DNA from: Tolypeutes matacus | Taxonomy: Eukaryota > Chordata > Mammalia > Cingulata > Chlamyphoridae | DNA: 64,000 nucleotides | Direction of reading: 5' to 3' | Assembly (NCBI GenBank): GCA_026826555.1 | Contig: JAKSZT010053923.1 | Span: 1,597,445-1,661,444 of the forward strand | Part shown: positions 1 to 29,239 of the stretch, piece by piece | Layout of the letters: each line of letters begins with the position of its first letter | Numbering within the stretch: the first letter of the stretch is position 1 | Made by a program: the position numbers and the translations under genes | Notes under the pieces: model-generated | What the model saw: only the letters and a program-made list of their open reading frames with translations | Databases searched by the model: none | Told to the model about the DNA's origin: nothing

Positions 1-1024
1 TGTTCGTTAGAGAGATCGGTCTATAATTTTCTTTCTTGTAGTTTCTTTATCTGGCTTTGTATTAGGGTGATGGTGGCTTCATTAAATGTATTGGGAAAAA
101 ATAAAAAATTAAAATTAAAAAAAAAAAAATGTATTGGGTAATTTTCCCTCCTCTTCAGTTTTTTGGGAGCATTTAAACAGGATTGGTATTAATTCTTTTT
201 GAAATGCTTGGTAGGATTCACCTGGGAAGCCATCTGGTCCTGGACTTTTCTTGATGGGAGATTGACGACGGATTCAATCTCTGTAAATGTGATTGGTTTG
301 TTAAGTTCTTATATTTCTTGTCGCGTCAGTGTAGGTTGTTCGTGTGTAGGAATTTGTCCATTTCATCTAGGTTGTCTAGTTTGTTGACATACAGTTTCTC
401 ATAACATCCTCTTCTGGTCCTTTTTATTTCTGTGGGATCAGTCGTAACTTCCCTCCTTTCATTTCTGACTGTATTTGCATCTTTTTTTCTTTGTTAGTCT
501 AGCTAGGGGTTTGTCAATTTTATTCATCTTCTTAAAGAACCAGCTTTTGGTTTTGTTGATTTTCTGTATTGTTTTTTTGTTCTCAATTTTCTTTATTTCT
601 GCTCTAATCTTTGTATTTCTTTCCTTTTCCTTGCTTTGGAATTGGTTTGCTGTTCTTTTTCTAATTTCTCTAGTTGTTCGGTTAAATCTTTGAGTTTAGC
701 TCTTTCTTCTTTTTTAATATAGGCATTTCCCTCTCAAGACTGCCTTCACTGTATCCCATAAGTTTTGATAAGTTGTGTTCTCGTTTTCATTTTTCTCAAT
801 ATATTTGTGAATTTCCTTTTTTCTTTCCTAATATTGATTTCCAGTTTCATTCCATTATGATCTGAGAAGGTGCTTTGTACAATTTCAATCTTTTTATATT
901 TTTGAGTGCTGCATTGTGACCTAACATGTGGTCTATCCTGGAGAAAGATCCATGGGCACTTGAGAAGAATGTCTAACCCACTGAGTTTGGATGCAGCATT
1001 CTATATATATCTGTTAGGTCTAAC

Positions 1025-1375
1025 TCATTTATCATACTGTTCAGGTTCTGTTTCCTTGTTGATCTTCTGTCTAGTTCTATCTAATGATGTGAGTGGGATG
1101 TTGAAGTCTCCAACGATTATTGTAAAGATGTCTATTTCTCCCTTCAGTTTTGCCAGAGTTTGTCTCATGTATTTTTGAGACACCTGGTTAGGTGCATAGA
1201 TATTTATGACTATTATGTTTTCCTGGTGGATTGTCCCTTTTATTAATATATAATGGCCTTCTGTATCTCTTATAACTTTTTTGCATTTAAATTCTGTTTT
1301 GTCTGATATTAGTATATCTACCCCTGCTCTCTTTTGGTTAGCATTTACGTGGAGTATCTTTTTCCAGCCTTTCAC
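1025..1375 (-). pseudogene. L1 ORF2 endonuclease fragment
   Basis: Minus-strand 116-codon frame with GWKKILHVNANQKRAGVDIL, KKVIRDTEGHYILIKGTI, VINIYAPN and VGDFNIPLTSLDR, the apurinic-like endonuclease of L1 ORF2p including the GDFN active-site motif. ORF2 continues leftwards in broken frames into the reverse transcriptase region. Confidence 0.88.
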
Positions 1376-1878
1376 TTTCAGCCGGTTTGTATCCCTGGGT
1401 CTAAGGTTAGTTTCTTATAAGCAGCATATGGTGGCTCATGGCTTTTTATCCATTCTTTCAGCCTGTATCTTTTGATTGGGAAGTTTCGTCCATTCATATT
1501 CCATGATATTACTATAAGTGGATTATTTACTTCCACCATTTTATTCTTTGGTTTTCATATGTCATATCATATTTTTTGTGTCTTTTTACTTTTTTGGTTA
1601 TCTTTTCTGCTATTCTTTATTCTGTACTCTCTTCCAAGCCTCTCTCTCCTGTCTTTTCTTTCAGGCTGTAAGGCTTCCTTTAATATTTCCTGCAAGATAG
1701 ATTCTTTTTTACGAACTCTCTTAGTTTCTGTTTGTTTGTGAATATTTTATACTCTCCTTCATATATGAAGGACAGTTTTGCTCAATAAAGAATTCTCAGC
1801 TAGCAGTTTTTCTCTTTCAGTATCCTAATTGTATCATACCACTGTCTTGCCTCCATAGTTTCTAATGAGAAATCTGTG

Positions 1879-2412
1879 CTAAGTCTTACTGGGCATCCCT
1901 TGTATGTGATGGTTTGCTTCTCCCTTGCTGCTGTCAGAATTTTCTCTTGATCTTTGAATTGACATTCTGAGTAGTATATGTCTTGGAGTAGGTCTGTTCG
2001 AATTTATTCTGATTGGGGTATGGTATATTTCTTGGACATGTATGTTCATTTCTTTCATGAGAGTTGGGAAATTTTCTACTATTATTTCCTCAAATACTCT
2101 TTCTGCCCCTTTTCCCTTTCCTTCTTCTTCTGGAACTCCTATGACACGTATATTGTTGCATTTTGTATTGTCATTCAACTCCCTGAGCCCCTGTTCAATT
2201 TTTCCCATCCTTTTCTCTCTCTGTTCTTTTCTGTCTTCAATTTCAGCTGTTCTGTCTCTGGTATCACTCATTGTTTCTTCTATCATTTCAAGTCTTCTTT
2301 TGTATGCCTCTTGTGTGTGTTTTATCTCACCTACTGTGTCTTTCATTCCTATGACCTCTGTTACTTTTCTGATAAGGATTTCAGATTCCTTTCTGGCTCC
2401 CAGGGCAAACAA
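1879..2412 (-). pseudogene. L1 ORF1 (RNA-binding protein), open fragment of 177 codons
   Basis: Minus-strand open frame. An N-terminal coiled coil (EEIKHTQEAYKRR-type heptads, many E/K/R) is followed by the ORF1p RNA-recognition motif NNIRVIGVPEEE and VENFPTLMKEMNI, and by TPRHILLRMS. In L1, ORF1p trimerises and coats the L1 RNA. The C-terminal domain continues beyond the stop in other frames down to about 1.5 kb (e.g. AKLSFIYEGE), so the gene is frameshifted. Confidence 0.85.
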
Positions 2413-2818
2413 TGGCAGGGCCCCACCCAGCCTGGAAGGGCTGGTGGGACACAGCAGACCAAATTTGTGGGTCAGAATCTGAGTCAGCCCTAGGCTATGT
2501 CCCTCTTGCTCCCCTTTCCTGGGGTGATGGATCCCTCGAGCCCCCTTTGTCTGTAGCAGCAGGCCCAGAGGCCTGAGTTTTCTAAATTGTCTTTAGTTGG
2601 GGGAGGGTGCCAGCAGCAGCCGCTGGTTTCAACTCACAGTTCTGTCATTGTGATTCCCCTCCTTTGACCCTCTCTCCTCTAGGCCATGTCCAGCCTTCAC
2701 CTCATGTACTAAACCCTAGAAGATCTTTTTCTAGGCTGTTTCTGCCTGTCCTCTAGCTAATTTTATGGGAAAGAAGAGAGTCCCGTGTCTTTCTAGTCCA
2801 CCATCTTCCCGGAAGTCC

Positions 2819-5268
2819 AGTATATAATTATTTTAATGTACTGTTGGATTCAGTTTGCTAGTATTTTGTTCTGGGTTTTTGCATCTCTAATCATAAGGAA
2901 TATTGGTTTGTAATTTTCTTTTCTTGTGGTGAATTAGGATGATGCCAGCCTCATAGAATGAGTTAGGAGGTGTTCCTTCTTCTTCATGTTTTTTTTTTTT
3001 CCTTTGGAAGAGTTTGAGCAGGATTGGTATTAAATCTTATTTAATTATTTGGCAAAGTTCACCAAAGACAGACAAAAGCTATCTGGTCCTGGGCTTTTCT
3101 TTCTTGGGAGAATTTTGATTACTCATTCAATCTCTTTACTTGTTATTGGTCTGTTGGGGTCTTCTATTGCTTCTTGAGTCAGTGTAGGCAATTTGTGTGT
3201 TTCTACGAATTTGTCTACTACATCTAGGTTATCCAACTTTTTGGCATGTAATTGCTCAAAATATTCTCTTACAATCTTTTTTATTTTTGTGGAGTCAGTA
3301 GTAATGTCCCTACTTTTGTTTCTGATTTGTTATTTGCATCTTCTTTCTTGTCTGCCTAGGTAAGGGTTTGTCAATTTTATTGATCTTCATGAACATTCCT
3401 TATCTCTTGTTTTTCTAGTCTATTTCATTTGTCTCTGCTCTTATCTTTACTATTTCCTTCATTTTGCTCAATTTGGGTTTAGTTTGGTTTGGTTTTCTTT
3501 TTCTAATCTTTCAGTTGTGAGGTTAAGTTATTGATCTGAGATCTTTCTTCTTTTTTAATGCAAGCATTTACCACTATAAATTTCCCTCTCAGTTACTGCC
3601 TTTGCTGTACCCTATAAGCTTTTTTATGTTGTGTTTTCATTTTCATTCATCTCAAGATATTTCTTAATTTCCATTTTGATTTCTTCTTTGACCCATCAGT
3701 TGCTTAAGAATGTATTATTTAATTTTCACATATTTGTGAATTTTCCAGTTCTTCCTCTGTTTTTGATTTCTAGCCTCATTCTGTTGTGGCCAGAGAAGAT
3801 ACTTGGTATGATGTCAGTCTTTTTAAATTTATCAAGACATGTGTGGCAGTTTGATGTAATTATGAATTCCAAAAATATAATTGAATCATGCTTGTAAACC
3901 GATCTGTTAATCTGGGCATGATTAAGTTAGGATTAGGGCATTGAGCCCCACCCCTTGGTGGGTGGGGAATTGAATATAAAAGGCAAGACAAAGGACAGTT
4001 GAAGCAGTCTTTTGAGAAGCAGTTTTGATATTGGAAAGAAGGCCCCAGGAGAAGAGAAGCAAGCCGTTTGCCTGATCGTCTACAGCTGACCTTGTGGAGG
4101 AAACAGGAGCTAAGCCCGGAGAGAAACGCAGCCCCGGGAAGAGAGGAACCCCAGAAGCCTGAACCCTGGCAAACGCCAGCAGCTGTCTTGCTCTAACACA
4201 TGGCAATGGACTGTGGTGGGAGAAGAAACTTAACGCTTTATGACCTGGTATCTGTGGACTCCTACCCCAAATAAATACCCTTATAAAGACCAACCCATTT
4301 TTGGTATTTTACACTAGCACCCCTTTGGCTGACTAATACAACATGTGATCTCACACATGGCCTATTCTGGAGAATGATCCATGTACACATCAGAAGAATG
4401 TGTATTCTGCTGCTGTTGGGTGAAGTATTCTATATTTGACTCTTAGGTCTAGGTGGCTTATAGTATCATTCAAGTCTTCTGTTTCCTTATTGATCTTCTG
4501 TGTAGATGTTCTATCTGTTATTGAAAATGATGTGTTAGAATTTCCTACTATTAATGTAGGACTATCTATTTCTCCCTTGAAATATGCCAATATTTGCTTC
4601 CAGTATTTTAGGGCTCTGCTCTTAGGTACATATTTATTTAGAATTATTATCCTATTGATTAATTGACCCTTTAATCAATATATAGTATCCTTCTCTGTCC
4701 CTTGTAACATTTTTTTGCTTAAATAAATTCTATTTTATCTCATAGTATAGTCACCCCAGCTCTCTTTTGGTTACTGTTTGCTTGGGACATTTTTTCTATC
4801 CTTTTGCTCTCGGCATACTTGTCTTTGAATTTGAGGTGAGTCTCTTGTGAACAGCATATAGTTGGGTTATGGTTTTTTAACGATTCTGCCAATCTCTGCC
4901 TTTTGACTGGGGAGAGTTCAATCTATTTACATTTAAAGTAAGTACTGATAATGCAGGACCATTTTGCTCTTTGATTTTTCTATGTTTTATACCTCTTTTG
5001 TCCCTAGGTTCTTCCATTACTGCTTACTTTTGTATTTAGTGAGCATTTAGAGTCCCTTATTTACTTCTGGGACTCTTTTTCAAATATTTCCTTCATAGTT
5101 ACCATAAGGCTTAAATATAACATTCTGAATCTATAGCAGTCTTATTTTATTTGATACCAACTTGACTTCAATAGCATGTTATATTATATAGCTATGTTCT
5201 TCTATCCCTTTCCCCCTCACTTTTAATATTCTTCTTGTCATAAATTATGTCTTTATGCATTGTCTATA
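2819..5268 (-). mobile_element. Older L1 ORF2 fragment, split by a solo LTR
   Basis: Antisense L1: reverse-transcriptase part at 2819-3836 and, after an LTR insertion (3842-4340), endonuclease part at 4346-5268. The frame at 4390-4590 reads DRTSTQKINKETEDLND and LHPTAAEYTFF, the end of the L1 endonuclease domain. It is more decayed than the L1 at 1-2818, which probably inserted into or beside it. Confidence 0.82.
3842..4340 (+). mobile_element. Solo LTR (MaLR/ERVL-like) with perfect 5-bp target duplication
   Basis: Begins TGTGGCAGTTTGATG, ends TTTGGCTGACTAATACA, and is flanked by ACATG on both sides (3837-3841 and 4341-4345). Internal signals are a TATA-like 'gaatataaaaggc' near 3971 and AATAAA at 4270-4275. 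Length 499 bp, no internal retroviral genes. The same family occurs in reverse at 50924-51538. The family name is not known to me; I infer a xenarthran ERVL/MaLR lineage from the ends and the 5-bp duplication. Confidence 0.85.
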
Positions 5269-5269
5269 T

Positions 5270-5403
5270 TTTAGTTTGCTAAAAGCTGCTGGCTTTTGGC
5301 TTTTACAATGGGAATTTATTAGGTTAAAAGCTTACAGTACTGAGGCTGTGAAAATGTCCATATCAAAGCATCATCAGAGATGCTGCCTTACTGGCTGACA
5401 AGG
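5270..5403 (-). mobile_element. MaLR-like LTR fragment
   Basis: Contains 'ttacaatgggaatttatt' and 'ctgaggctgtgaaaatgtcc', shared with the fuller copies at 29240-29745, 31716-32167 and 50151/52310-52728. Only one end is kept; it abuts the TMX1 pseudogene. Confidence 0.7.
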
Positions 5404-5419
5404 TGCCCTCTGGGAACTA

Positions 5420-6209
5420 ATGGTTTCCTTGGCTGTCCTGGTATTGTTCCTTTGGGGGATTCCCTGGATCCACAGGCAGTGGAGTGATGTGCACATCATC
5501 ATGGATGCAAACTTGAAAGAGTTGCTGGAAATAGAGTGGATGATAGAATTTTATGCTCCATGGTGCCCTGATTGTCAGAATCTTCGACCAGAATGGGAAA
5601 GTTTTGCTGAATGAGGTGAAGATCTTGAGATTTAATGTTGCAAAAGTAGATGTCACAGATCAGCCAGGACCTAGTGGGCGATTTATCATAACCACTCTTC
5701 CTACTGTTTGTCATTATAAGGATGGTAAAGTTAGGTGCTGTCAGGGCTCGAGATTAAGGACTTCATAAACTTTATAAACGAAAAAGAGTGGAAAAGTATT
5801 GAATCTGTTTCATCATGGCTTGGTCCAGGTTATATTGTGTGTCAGCACTCTTTTGGCTGTCTATGTGGATCAGGACTTGCTGTAACTATTTTATTGAAAA
5901 CCTTGGAATACCAGTTTGGGGATCATATACAGTTTTTTATTTGGCAACTCTGCTTTCAGGACTATTATTAGGACTTTGTATGATATTTGTGGCACATTGC
6001 CTTCGTCCTTCAAAGAGGCTCAGTTCACAACCATACCCTTCAAAAAAATTACTACCAGAGTCTTCTCAACCTTTGAAAAAAGTGGAGGAGAAACAAGAGG
6101 CCAATGAAGATGTTTCAGAAGAGGAAGTAAAGAACGAACAAACAGCGAAGGCTTTCCACAGAATGCCTTGAGATGTTTTGTGGGTCCTTCATTGACCACA
6201 GACAAATCC
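5420..6209 (+). pseudogene. TMX1P: TMX1 processed pseudogene (thioredoxin-related transmembrane protein 1)
   Basis: Intronless copy of the TMX1 coding sequence, plus strand, inside an ARHGEF18 intron. Recognisable blocks: start of the mature part with LAVLVLFLWGIPW, the thioredoxin site WMIEFYAPWCPDCQNL, then AKVDVTDQPGPSGRFIITTL, DFINFINEKEWKSIE (shifted), the membrane segment GSYTVFYLATLLSGLLLGLC and the acidic tail with the end GPSLTTDK. It is disabled by W-to-TGA near 5613 and frameshifts near 5630, 5750 and 5830. The active site reads CPDC where TMX1 has CPAC. The stop codon near 6207 is kept. Confidence 0.93.
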
Positions 6210-7835
6210 TAATAATTTTTATAAATATCTTAATATTATGATTTTGACAAAAACAGAAGATTGATCATTTCTTTTGGAGCAAACTGACTTACTTTTGCAC
6301 TGTAAGGTTCAGTCTAGATTGTTATTAGATTGAGCAATCTACCTTCAGAAAATAAAAGTAGCACCAGGTATATAAGTTTGACATATGATTTATGTATGGT
6401 GGTAAAAATCTGGTGCCAAGCAATATTTTTTTTTAATGAGGTACTGCTGGGGGTTGAACTCAGGGTCTCGTACATGGGAAACAGGTATTCAACCACTTGA
6501 GCTACATCTGTTCCCAATAAAATTTGAATATATTTTTTTAATATTAACCTGGTTCAAGTCTGAGTTGAGAATTTATATTTCCTAAGTATTACATTATTGA
6601 GGTATTTAAGAAGATGTACAACGAATTTATGTTAGGGAAAAATATTTCATTTGATATAATTTTTCTCAGTTAAACTGTGTGGAAAAAAGAACATATTTCC
6701 AGTAAGTGGGAATTTTCTCCATTGTCTCAAGAAATGTATATTTCACTGACAACTCTGTGGTCTTTTTAGAGATATAGTCCAAAATTTACTCATTTTTAGA
6801 TTATGCAATCAATAAAAACTACCTTAATTTAATTACAGTTTCTACACATAATTACTACAGCATATGCTACTGATTTAGGAAGTTTTTATAAATTCGTGGT
6901 ATTGTCTTAATTTCCATAAAGGTTGTTAATTGTTTTGTCCCTCAATGTATAGTATTTTATTTTCCAAATTGGATGCTCATTTCCTGGAAATTTTCATTTT
7001 TTGGTAAATAGTACTTTTTCTTTGGTTCAAATTGATAAAGTTTACTGATAGATCCTTAAACTTGAAGAACTGTCTATGGATAACTTAAAAGTTTAGCTAT
7101 TCGGCTCAGATTTTACTTCATTCTTGTTGAACCTCTACTTGTACTTATTTAAAAAAATTTTTATTTGAAGGTCAACATACCTGATTTTTATTTGGTGTTG
7201 TAGAAAAGCCTTCATATTTTACATTTTAAAAATTCACAGAAGCTTAAATTGATATAAAAATTAACATTCTACTCAGGAGAAAGCATCTTATAGTATATGT
7301 TTTCAATGTATTTTTATCTCCATATACAGAAAGTTCTTAATTGATTCTACAAAGCCTGTGTCTGCTTGATGTTTTAAAATTATAACGTTTTTATGTTTTT
7401 GAAAAGACAGACTCTACCTTCTATTGTACTTTTTTGACCCCTTAGAGCATGTGGTATTTCGCACATGCATATCAGCAGGATGGAATATTTAGTGTATTTT
7501 CAGGCAGTTTTTCACTTTACAGGAAAGAAGTTTGGGAGTAGGATAATGAACAATTGTATTAGCCACTAGAAGATGAAAGGCTATAAGTATGCAGAATGAA
7601 TCAGCTAGCCTTTATGTAATAGACATTTTCTGTAATGTCTCCTTTCTTTGAGATTCTGCTGCTGTGTGAATCTATTAGACTTATAGTATCATAATGTGCA
7701 AGTTTTCTCTAAAGTTCTCCTTTACAATGTTCTTCTCACATTGAGGAGTCTGAATGTGTAATAATTTTGTGATGCTTTAGAAAAATATTCCAAGCATGAA
7801 ATCAACTTTTCTAAGCACTTCAGTTAAAAAAAAAA
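6210..7835 (+). pseudogene. Probable 3'UTR of the TMX1 retrocopy
   Basis: AT-rich sequence without other recognised repeats (apart from a SINE at 6424-6517), continuing from the TMX1 stop to an A-rich run at 7826-7839. An AATAAA occurs at 6810-6815. I infer that this is the retrocopied TMX1 3'UTR with its tail; I cannot verify the UTR sequence from memory. Confidence 0.45.
6424..6517 (-). mobile_element. DAS-type SINE, tRNA-like part only
   Basis: Reverse complement of the tRNA-like head: 'gggttgaactcagggtctcg', 'gagctacatctgttccca', with a T run on the left marking the tail. Diverged short copy. Confidence 0.75.
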
Positions 7836-7839
7836 AAAA

Positions 7840-9010
7840 CTAACAAAAACAGCTTTCGGTCTGTAGTCTGGCTCTGTGTTGGAACAGCCTGAGGCAAAAG
7901 TGTAGGGTCCTCTCCAAATTTTTCTGAGCATGTCTTGTCCTGGACATGTCTTGACCCGGGCATGTATCTCATGACCTTAGGAAATCTCCTGTTTATGTGG
8001 ACCCAAATGCTTCCTCTTCTCCCTCTGAAATAGTCTTTTCTCCTGGTGTGGGCTGCTCTATTTTATGTCTTAAATCCAGTAGGCCTTTATACCTGGCCAC
8101 TGTGATGTCATTGTTTATTACACTGATTTAGCTGCCTGCAATCTGTTTCTACATGCTGGGCAAGTTCTGGGACAGAAGGTCAGAAATGAATGTCCTGGTT
8201 CAGGAATTTCAGGCAGCCACCAGATGGGTTAGTACAGACACACATGCACCCAGCATGGGCATAGTGGTTACTCTGCTTCCTCCAGATCTAGGACTAGAGA
8301 ACTTCAGTGAACATGCAGGCCGCTCCACACTGAACTGGGGAGACGTAGGGGAAGGGCCAGCAACAGTACCACAAGGTTTTCATACTGGTATTTACAGTTA
8401 AGTTGCCTTTTTCTTGATTTGGCGCTTACCCTGTTACTGCAACCCTTGAGCTATTTTCCAGCGCTCTGAGAAAGATGGTTATGCCAGTTTTTGCTAGTTG
8501 TATAAAGATTCTATGGGGGATAGAACCCTGGACTATCTCATTCTGCCATCTGGTTGACACCATGTCCACTTCTTTGGTTCTTAACCAGAAGTGTGCTTCA
8601 GAAGCCACTAGCCATATGCCCAGTCCTGGAGAATTTTGATGCTGTCTTCTTTCCGTGTGTGTATGCGTATGTGTGCTTGCGTGTGACAGCTCAATAGGTA
8701 ATTCCAATAATCAGCCTCTGACTGGTTCTTGCTTCTTCTTAATGGTTCTGCAGGGGCCCTCGTTCACACAGCAGGTGATGCCGCCTTTACTCCTGTGGCC
8801 TTTTTGTATACAGCAGGTGATCCCTGCTTTCAGGTATCCAATGACTGTCCCCAAATATTAGCCATCCCACCACCACCACCCCTAAAGCAGCAAAGTTAAG
8901 ATCCCGGTGAGCAGCAAAAGGAAAAAGCCCCCTGCCTTGGTAACCAGTCATTAACTGGTTTGGGGGGAGAAAAGATGATAATACGGTTGTTTTTATTTTC
9001 CATTTTATAG
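7840..9010. other. ARHGEF18 intron, mostly unassigned
   Basis: No exon found. 8420-8600 resembles L1-associated antisense sequence ('tataaagattctatggggga'). A short TG-rich stretch lies at 8657-8690. The rest shows nothing I recognise. Confidence 0.4.
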
Positions 9011-26047
<17,037 letters not shown>

Positions 26048-27897
26048 AAGGGCAAAGCTCAAGGGGCCAGCTCCCAGAGATGGCCCGGTTTAGACCGCCC
26101 CCATCCTGCCTGCCTTCTGTGCTCCCTGGGGAACCCCAGGAGGGGGGTCACTGTGCCTACCCCACTGTCTCTCACCCACCCTGTCGACTGCCTGGGGCTG
26201 AGGCTTTTGGCCCTCTGCAGCTTCCTGTGACCACCCGGCTCTCTCCATAGGACTAGTGGTGTCTGGGTAACTTTCTAAACCTCTTTTATATACATATATA
26301 TGTGTGTGTATATAAAGAAAAGTTTTTAATTGAAGGTTGAACCTGAGCTAAACGCAGGAGCTGTGCTAAATGGCAGTACACTTTTCGGGTAGAGGAGAAA
26401 GCTGTGGCAAGCAGTTTTTTCAAGGCAGCAGCAGTTGGTGGTAGTCCTTCAGGAAGCTTGACAACAGGCCAGACCCTCAATGTGAGCAAAAGGCGCACTC
26501 ACCTGGGCTGGGACCACAGGACCCCTGAGGAGATGGCGGGAGACTGCCATAAGGGGCCGGAGTGTCCACTGAAACGGCGTGCCAGGGGGTGTCAGCTGAG
26601 TGTGTTGTCACAGGCAAAATCGGCTTGCAAAGCAGGGACCTCAAGGGTGAGGCTGGTCTTCCAGCCCCTGCTGATCCCCGGCAGGGGCAGATCTTTCATC
26701 TGGACCACCCACCCAGGGCAGAGCCAGAGCCAAGCAGAGAAGACAGTGGATTCTGCGGGTTCAGAAGCTCATCTCAAAACGGGCTGCCCATGGCTCTTCT
26801 GAACTCGGTGGAGGTTTTTAAAGCCTGTTACCCACGCGCGGCACTTTTCCCCGGTGGTACTGATCTGTGGGCCTCAAGTATACCCACTATCCTCCATGCG
26901 CTCAGCCTGTCGGGGAAGCCGTCAGGGATGCTGTACAGGAACGACATCATGTCGGCCAAGCTGCGTGCTCTTGCCAGACAAGCCAGGTGGAGGGAGGGAC
27001 CTGAACCCCCGTGGGTGGGGGTGAGTGCTCCCACTGGCTGGTACAGCCCAAGTACCACGTGTAGGGGTGCTGCTGCGTCCAGCCCTGCAGACATTCTCTG
27101 CAGGCGGTGGCCTTGTGGGCGCTTCACATGTCGTAGTTTATTGTCACCTTTCTCTGGAACAGGGCGAGGGTCACCTGGGGAAACTGCTGTCCTCCATTCT
27201 GCCATGGGCTTTGGGGCTGGTTTCAAGTATGTGGAATGGCAAGGGTGCCAGGTCCCCATTTGGTGAGATCCACATTGGAGTGCAAGCTTGGGTGTGGAGA
27301 GGAGGTGGGGCGGGGCACTTCAGGCCTTTCTCTGGACCTTGTCAGAGCCAAGAACCCCCTGAAGTTTGGCTGGGGAGACCAGGTCCTGGGCTGCTTGTCC
27401 TTGTCCCAGAGGGTGGTGCTGGGGCCCCAGTCAGGGCCAGGTCATTCTCCAGAACCCAGCCTTGAGGCACACCTCTTGGTAGCACCGACATCCCCTCTGC
27501 TCAATGACAGACAGGCATGGGGGTGGGGGGAGAAGTTCTGTCAGAAAGCTGCTCCCCTGCCATGGTGCCTGCTGGGAGAGTGGCTGCAGGAAGAAGCAGA
27601 TGCCTCCAGCCAGGAGCAGCAGGCTGCAGGGGCCACCCAGGGCCCCAGAAGCACAGCAGGTGGCTGCCTGCCCACTTCGTCTTGGAGGAGGAAATGAGAT
27701 CAATTCCTCACCTCTCCTCGAAGTCCCCTGCCTTCATTCCCAAGTTCTTCCTGGTACCTCAGAGAACCTCTCCCTCCCTCCTGGTGGGGTCCCCGGCACC
27801 AGCAAAGACCAGGAAGGGAAAGCTGAGTGGAAAAAAGCCTAGGCCTTTCTCATCAGCAACTCTCAGTCCCCCGAAATAAACATACTTCCCTCGCATT
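26048..27897 (+). other. ARHGEF18: ARHGEF18 3'UTR
   Basis: Non-coding sequence after the stop, of moderate GC content, with no recognised repeat family over most of its length. The first good polyadenylation signal is AATAAA at 27875-27880, with a T/G-rich element (cctctgtgcc) shortly downstream. A second AATAAA lies at 28421-28426, so a longer isoform ending near 28.44 kb is possible. Confidence 0.7.
27875..27880 (+). promoter_or_regulatory. Polyadenylation signal of ARHGEF18 (proximal)
   Basis: AATAAA in 'ccgaaataaacatac', followed about 25-30 nt later by T- and G-rich sequence. It is the first canonical hexamer after the stop codon in a plausible context. Confidence 0.65.
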
Positions 27898-28420
27898 CAA
27901 TTTCCTCTGTGCCATGTTTATAATCAGTGTTTTATATTTTTTGTACTGAAAAGTACTGGAGCACTTTAGAAAAGGCAACTTTAAATTCTCATCCTGTCAT
28001 GGACAACCCCCATGAAGCCTGGGCCAGAACACGACCTCGCTCTGCTGAGGGAGGGTCTGTCTGACCCTCTGAGATGCCATGATTCCCAGAACAAGAAGTC
28101 CAAGGAATTCCTCCTCGGACACGCGGCAGGAGTGGATGCTCCCCTCTACGCAGTTGAGCTTTTTGGCCATGCTAAGGCAGCAGGCAGCGTCGGCAGCACA
28201 GCCCCTCTCACCATAGGACCCCTTGGTCCCTCCTTGGTAGAGTGTGATTCTGTCAAGTTGAAGGTTGGACACACAGTCATCTTCCTGTTGAACCCGGGCA
28301 CATCTTTGTTCATCGTGACCATGGTCTTAGTCTACCCAACATTTGTTTTTAGGGTGATCACAGCCTTCCCAAACTGCGGGATTTCAGAAACCGCCTCAGA
28401 ACTTCAGCTCTGATTCTAGC

Positions 28421-28426
28421 AATAAA
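28421..28426 (+). promoter_or_regulatory. Possible distal polyadenylation signal
   Basis: AATAAA in 'tagcaataaaagtgtc'. It would extend the ARHGEF18 transcript by about 540 nt. No sequence evidence decides between the two sites. Confidence 0.35.
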
Positions 28427-28439
28427 AGTGTCTAAAATG

Positions 28440-29235
28440 AGCTCTGAGCAAAGTGGAAGTTCTTTGGGGGTTTGTGTTAACTTTTTCCCCTGCCCAGATG
28501 CTGGGGCCATCGTCGTGGGATGGTGGGTTCCCTGTGACAGGAACCCGGGCAGGAAGTGGTTCTTCGGACCTCAGCAGCACAGTCCCCCCTCTTCTGCAGC
28601 CAGACCCAGGGCCTTGCCAGTGACCCTCGACAGCTCTTGCCTCGAGCTGGTAGCATCCAGCAAGGTTCGAGGGTCTCGTGGGAGCCCATGGGCCAGGGCC
28701 TGACAGCCAGGCTTTCAGCGACCCTTCCCTGCCTGCCCTGGGGAGCAGGTGGGTGGCCACAGTGGACACCCAGGAGAAGCAGCTCCTCCAAGGAGACCCA
28801 GCCTGAGGAATGCACCCCAGAGCCCTCTCCCTCCAGGCCTGCCCCGTGGTCTCATGATCTCAACCCTCCCCAATGTGAAGCCGCTGCCCCCCAGCACAGG
28901 GCTAGGCACCCAGTGGGGACCCCACTGGCTCCTGGGTGACCCCCTGGCTTGACAGAGCTGAATTGGCACAACAGATCATCAGCACCTGTGTCCTGCTAAA
29001 ACCTGGATGGACAGCTCTTTTTGATCTGGCCCCAGGAATTGCCTCCCTCTGCTGATGCTCAGCCCCAACCTGAGGAGGCAGCACCACTGGCCCCAGAGAG
29101 GGGCGCGGGGCAGGGGCATGACCATACTGGATCCCTGACTCCTTGGAGGCTGTCCAGCTGTTACCACCAGCATGCTTGGGGTTTACATGGGGCCTCCAGG
29201 ATACTCTTTTGCTGATTGTCATTTTTTAAAATCCA
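28440..29235. other. Intergenic, GC-rich, unassigned
   Basis: Between the distal ARHGEF18 polyadenylation signal and a MaLR-like LTR. Several open frames exist on both strands through GC content only; no motif or homology was recognised. Confidence 0.4.
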
Positions 29236-29239
29236 AAGT

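Larger units (their letters stand above)
1..2818 (-). mobile_element. L1 retrotransposon, 5' part with ORF1 and start of ORF2 (3' end outside window)
   Basis: Read on the minus strand: a 5'UTR-like start near 2815 (gggaagatggtggactag), then ORF1, the inter-ORF junction near 1.5 kb, the ORF2 endonuclease (about 1500-1000) and reverse transcriptase running off the window. It lies antisense to ARHGEF18 in an intron. Frames are broken, so it is a fossil, but it keeps an apparent 5' terminus, which is uncommon for L1 copies. It sits next to, or inside, a second L1 of the same orientation. Confidence 0.88.

Noticed and set aside
5270..5403. 5'UTR of the TMX1 retrocopy
   Set aside because: Same sequence occurs in MaLR-like LTR copies elsewhere in the window.
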